Assembly: GCA_025454395.1 (NCBI GenBank)
Contig: JALOOM010000021.1
Location: 1 to 64,000, forward strand
DNA length: 64,000 nucleotides
Source of the DNA: Elainella sp. Prado103
GTDB lineage: Bacteria; Cyanobacteriota; Cyanobacteriia; Elainellales; Elainellaceae
Reading direction: 5' to 3'
Shown here: one piece after another, positions 63,245-64,000 of the stretch
How the letters are laid out: each line of letters starts with the position of its first letter
Numbering within the stretch: position 1 is the first letter of the stretch
Program-made: the position numbers and the translations under genes
Notes under the pieces: generated by a model
Seen by the model: the letters and a program-made list of their open reading frames with translations, nothing else
Told to the model about the DNA's origin: nothing
The model's database searches: none

Positions 63245-63598
63245 TTACAGAGAGCAAGGCACCAACTCCCCTTGATCGGGCTGATCGGAATCTGAACAGC
63301 CAACCTGTACCCGAGCAACAGGCTCATCATCACTCAAAATAACTGGATGTTCCTGAATGGGTAAAACCTCACCCTCTCGCATTACCAGGGAAGCTGCACA
63401 ACTTGGACAGCTATAGATGCGATGTACTTGACCATGACTGGCTTCTACTTCATCGATCACATCCGGGTGCTGTAGGTAGAAGACAAGGGCTCGTTCTGCG
63501 ATGGTAGACATGGGTTCTAAATCAACGGCGGAACGAACCTTTAATTGGCGGTGAAGTTCGGGAGGAAGATATAAGGTAACTTTGTGCTTGTCTTGCAT
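63245..63598 (-). CDS. Ribbon-helix-helix-like protein with a CPSC motif
   Basis: A 117-residue protein. The N-terminal 45 residues fit a CopG/Arc-type ribbon-helix-helix fold (KVTLYLPPELHRQLKVRSAV then MSTIAERALVFYLQHPD). A zinc-ribbon-like half motif follows (YSCPSCAASLVMREGE, about 65-80), then an acidic C-terminal tail. ATG at 63598 (MQDKHKV) is preferred over 63688, because the upstream 30 residues lack RHH features. It may be a small transcription regulator or antitoxin, but no toxin gene is adjacent. A second cysteine pair to complete a zinc site is not evident. Confidence 0.72.
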   Translation of the reverse strand: MQDKHKVTLYLPPELHRQLKVRSAVDLEPMSTIAERALVFYLQHPDVIDEVEASHGQVHRIYSCPSCAASLVMREGEVLPIQEHPVILSDDEPVARVQVGCSDSDQPDQGELVPCSL

Positions 63599-63761
63599 AA
63601 CAACTACATCATTGAATACCCGGGTATGAATGTCAGGATAGACGGTCGAAACGGGAGCTGTCAAGACAGCACAACGGCATGACAGCATTATTGTTACTTT
63701 TGTTTACAAACCGATCGATCGAAGGGATAGGTCGCTCGGAAAGGCAGGTCAGAAATTCTGA

Positions 63762-64000
63762 TTAAACGGGCGTGCTGGAGTAGATCTGGCGTTGTTGCAA
63801 CACTTGAGCATAGAGCTGCTCAAGGCGGGTAATATTGCGACTGAGGGTATAGCGATCGAGTACCCGCTCGCGTGCTTTGTGTCCCAGTAAAGTGGTCATT
63901 TCCGGATGATCTTGAAAGATGGGTAGCAAGGTTTGCAGTTGGGTTGCTACCCGCTGGGTTCCTAGCACAATGCCTGCGCCCGCCTCTAAGACTTCGCCAT
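63762..64000 (-). CDS. Glycosyltransferase, C-terminal end (partial)
   Basis: The gene runs off the right edge of the window; only the last 79 residues are visible. The stretch GEVLEAGAGIVLGTQRVATQ, followed by LLPIFQDHPEMTTLLGHKAR and ERVLDRYTLSRNITRLEQLY, is characteristic of the C-terminal tail of GT4/GT1-type glycosyltransferases (the end of the donor domain and the final helix that folds back on it). Substrate is not determinable. The stop is at 63762. It is on the same strand as the RHH gene but 163 bases away from it. Confidence 0.72.
   Translation of the reverse strand, partial: GEVLEAGAGIVLGTQRVATQLQTLLPIFQDHPEMTTLLGHKARERVLDRYTLSRNITRLEQLYAQVLQQRQIYSSTPV

Overview
The window is a chromosomal stretch of a cyanobacterium, most likely a filamentous non-heterocystous one of the Leptolyngbya or Oscillatoria kind (the genus is an inference). 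The evidence is the photosystem II subunit Psb30/Ycf12, the plastid-lineage proteins Ycf35 and Ycf46, a PedR-like LuxR regulator, the carotenoid desaturase CrtD, the cyanobacterial-style SepF, DUF4278 and DUF4912 proteins, an NtcA-type promoter, and abundant CGATCG/GCGATCGC (HIP1-like) words. No phage, CRISPR array, complete insertion sequence or rRNA was seen. There is one tRNA, tRNA-Ala(CGC).

Layout. 0-9.4 kb: hisS, two small conserved genes, a PedR-like regulator, an SH3/amidase and MltA for peptidoglycan turnover, a Na+/H+ antiporter and a beta-hydroxyacid dehydrogenase. 9.5-12.3 kb: a degenerate lone DUF4347 protein and three unrecognised minus-strand genes facing a small XRE regulator. 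12.4-18.2 kb: SH3 protein, MscL, and a large unusual membrane protein (PstS-like receptor, one TM segment, two DUF4912 domains and a C-terminal beta domain) followed by a stand-alone copy of that last domain. 18.8-27.6 kb: a urea acquisition block with urtABCDE behind a textbook NtcA promoter, plus ureG and ureF split by an RTX-type calcium-binding gene. 27.6-40 kb: sepF, aldo/keto reductase, rpiA, a TPR protein, prs, psb30, a YkgJ-family protein, a split UPF0016/GDT1 manganese-type exporter, a large GGDEF-EAL sensor and a universal stress protein. 40-51.6 kb: an AGCS symporter, an SH3 protein, PEP synthase, tRNA-Ala, a degenerate alpha/beta hydrolase, a long non-coding region with a palindromic element, an unknown protein and a HAD phosphatase. 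51.7-64 kb: ureC, crtD, a glycosyltransferase, an HtrA-like protease, gcvH, a DUF4278 protein, a TRAP solute-binding protein, ycf35-ycf46, an RHH protein and the end of another glycosyltransferase.

How the genes fit together. The clearest functional theme is urea use: a high-affinity ABC importer (UrtABCDE), the urease catalytic subunit (UreC) and accessory proteins UreF and UreG occur in three separate places, so urease expression cannot come from a single operon here. ureA, ureB, ureD and ureE are not in the window. A second theme is cell-envelope remodelling (amidase, MltA, three SH3 proteins, SepF).

The most striking genome-level property is the number of short tandem direct repeats (about 11-18 bp units). 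They occur in many intergenic regions and also inside coding regions, mostly at N-termini, where 12- or 15-bp units keep the frame. One clean MITE-like element (16-bp perfect terminal inverted repeats, 9-bp target duplication) lies between ureC and crtD. Start codons were moved inward from the longest possible start wherever a ribosome binding site, family length or signal peptide favoured it; each case is stated.
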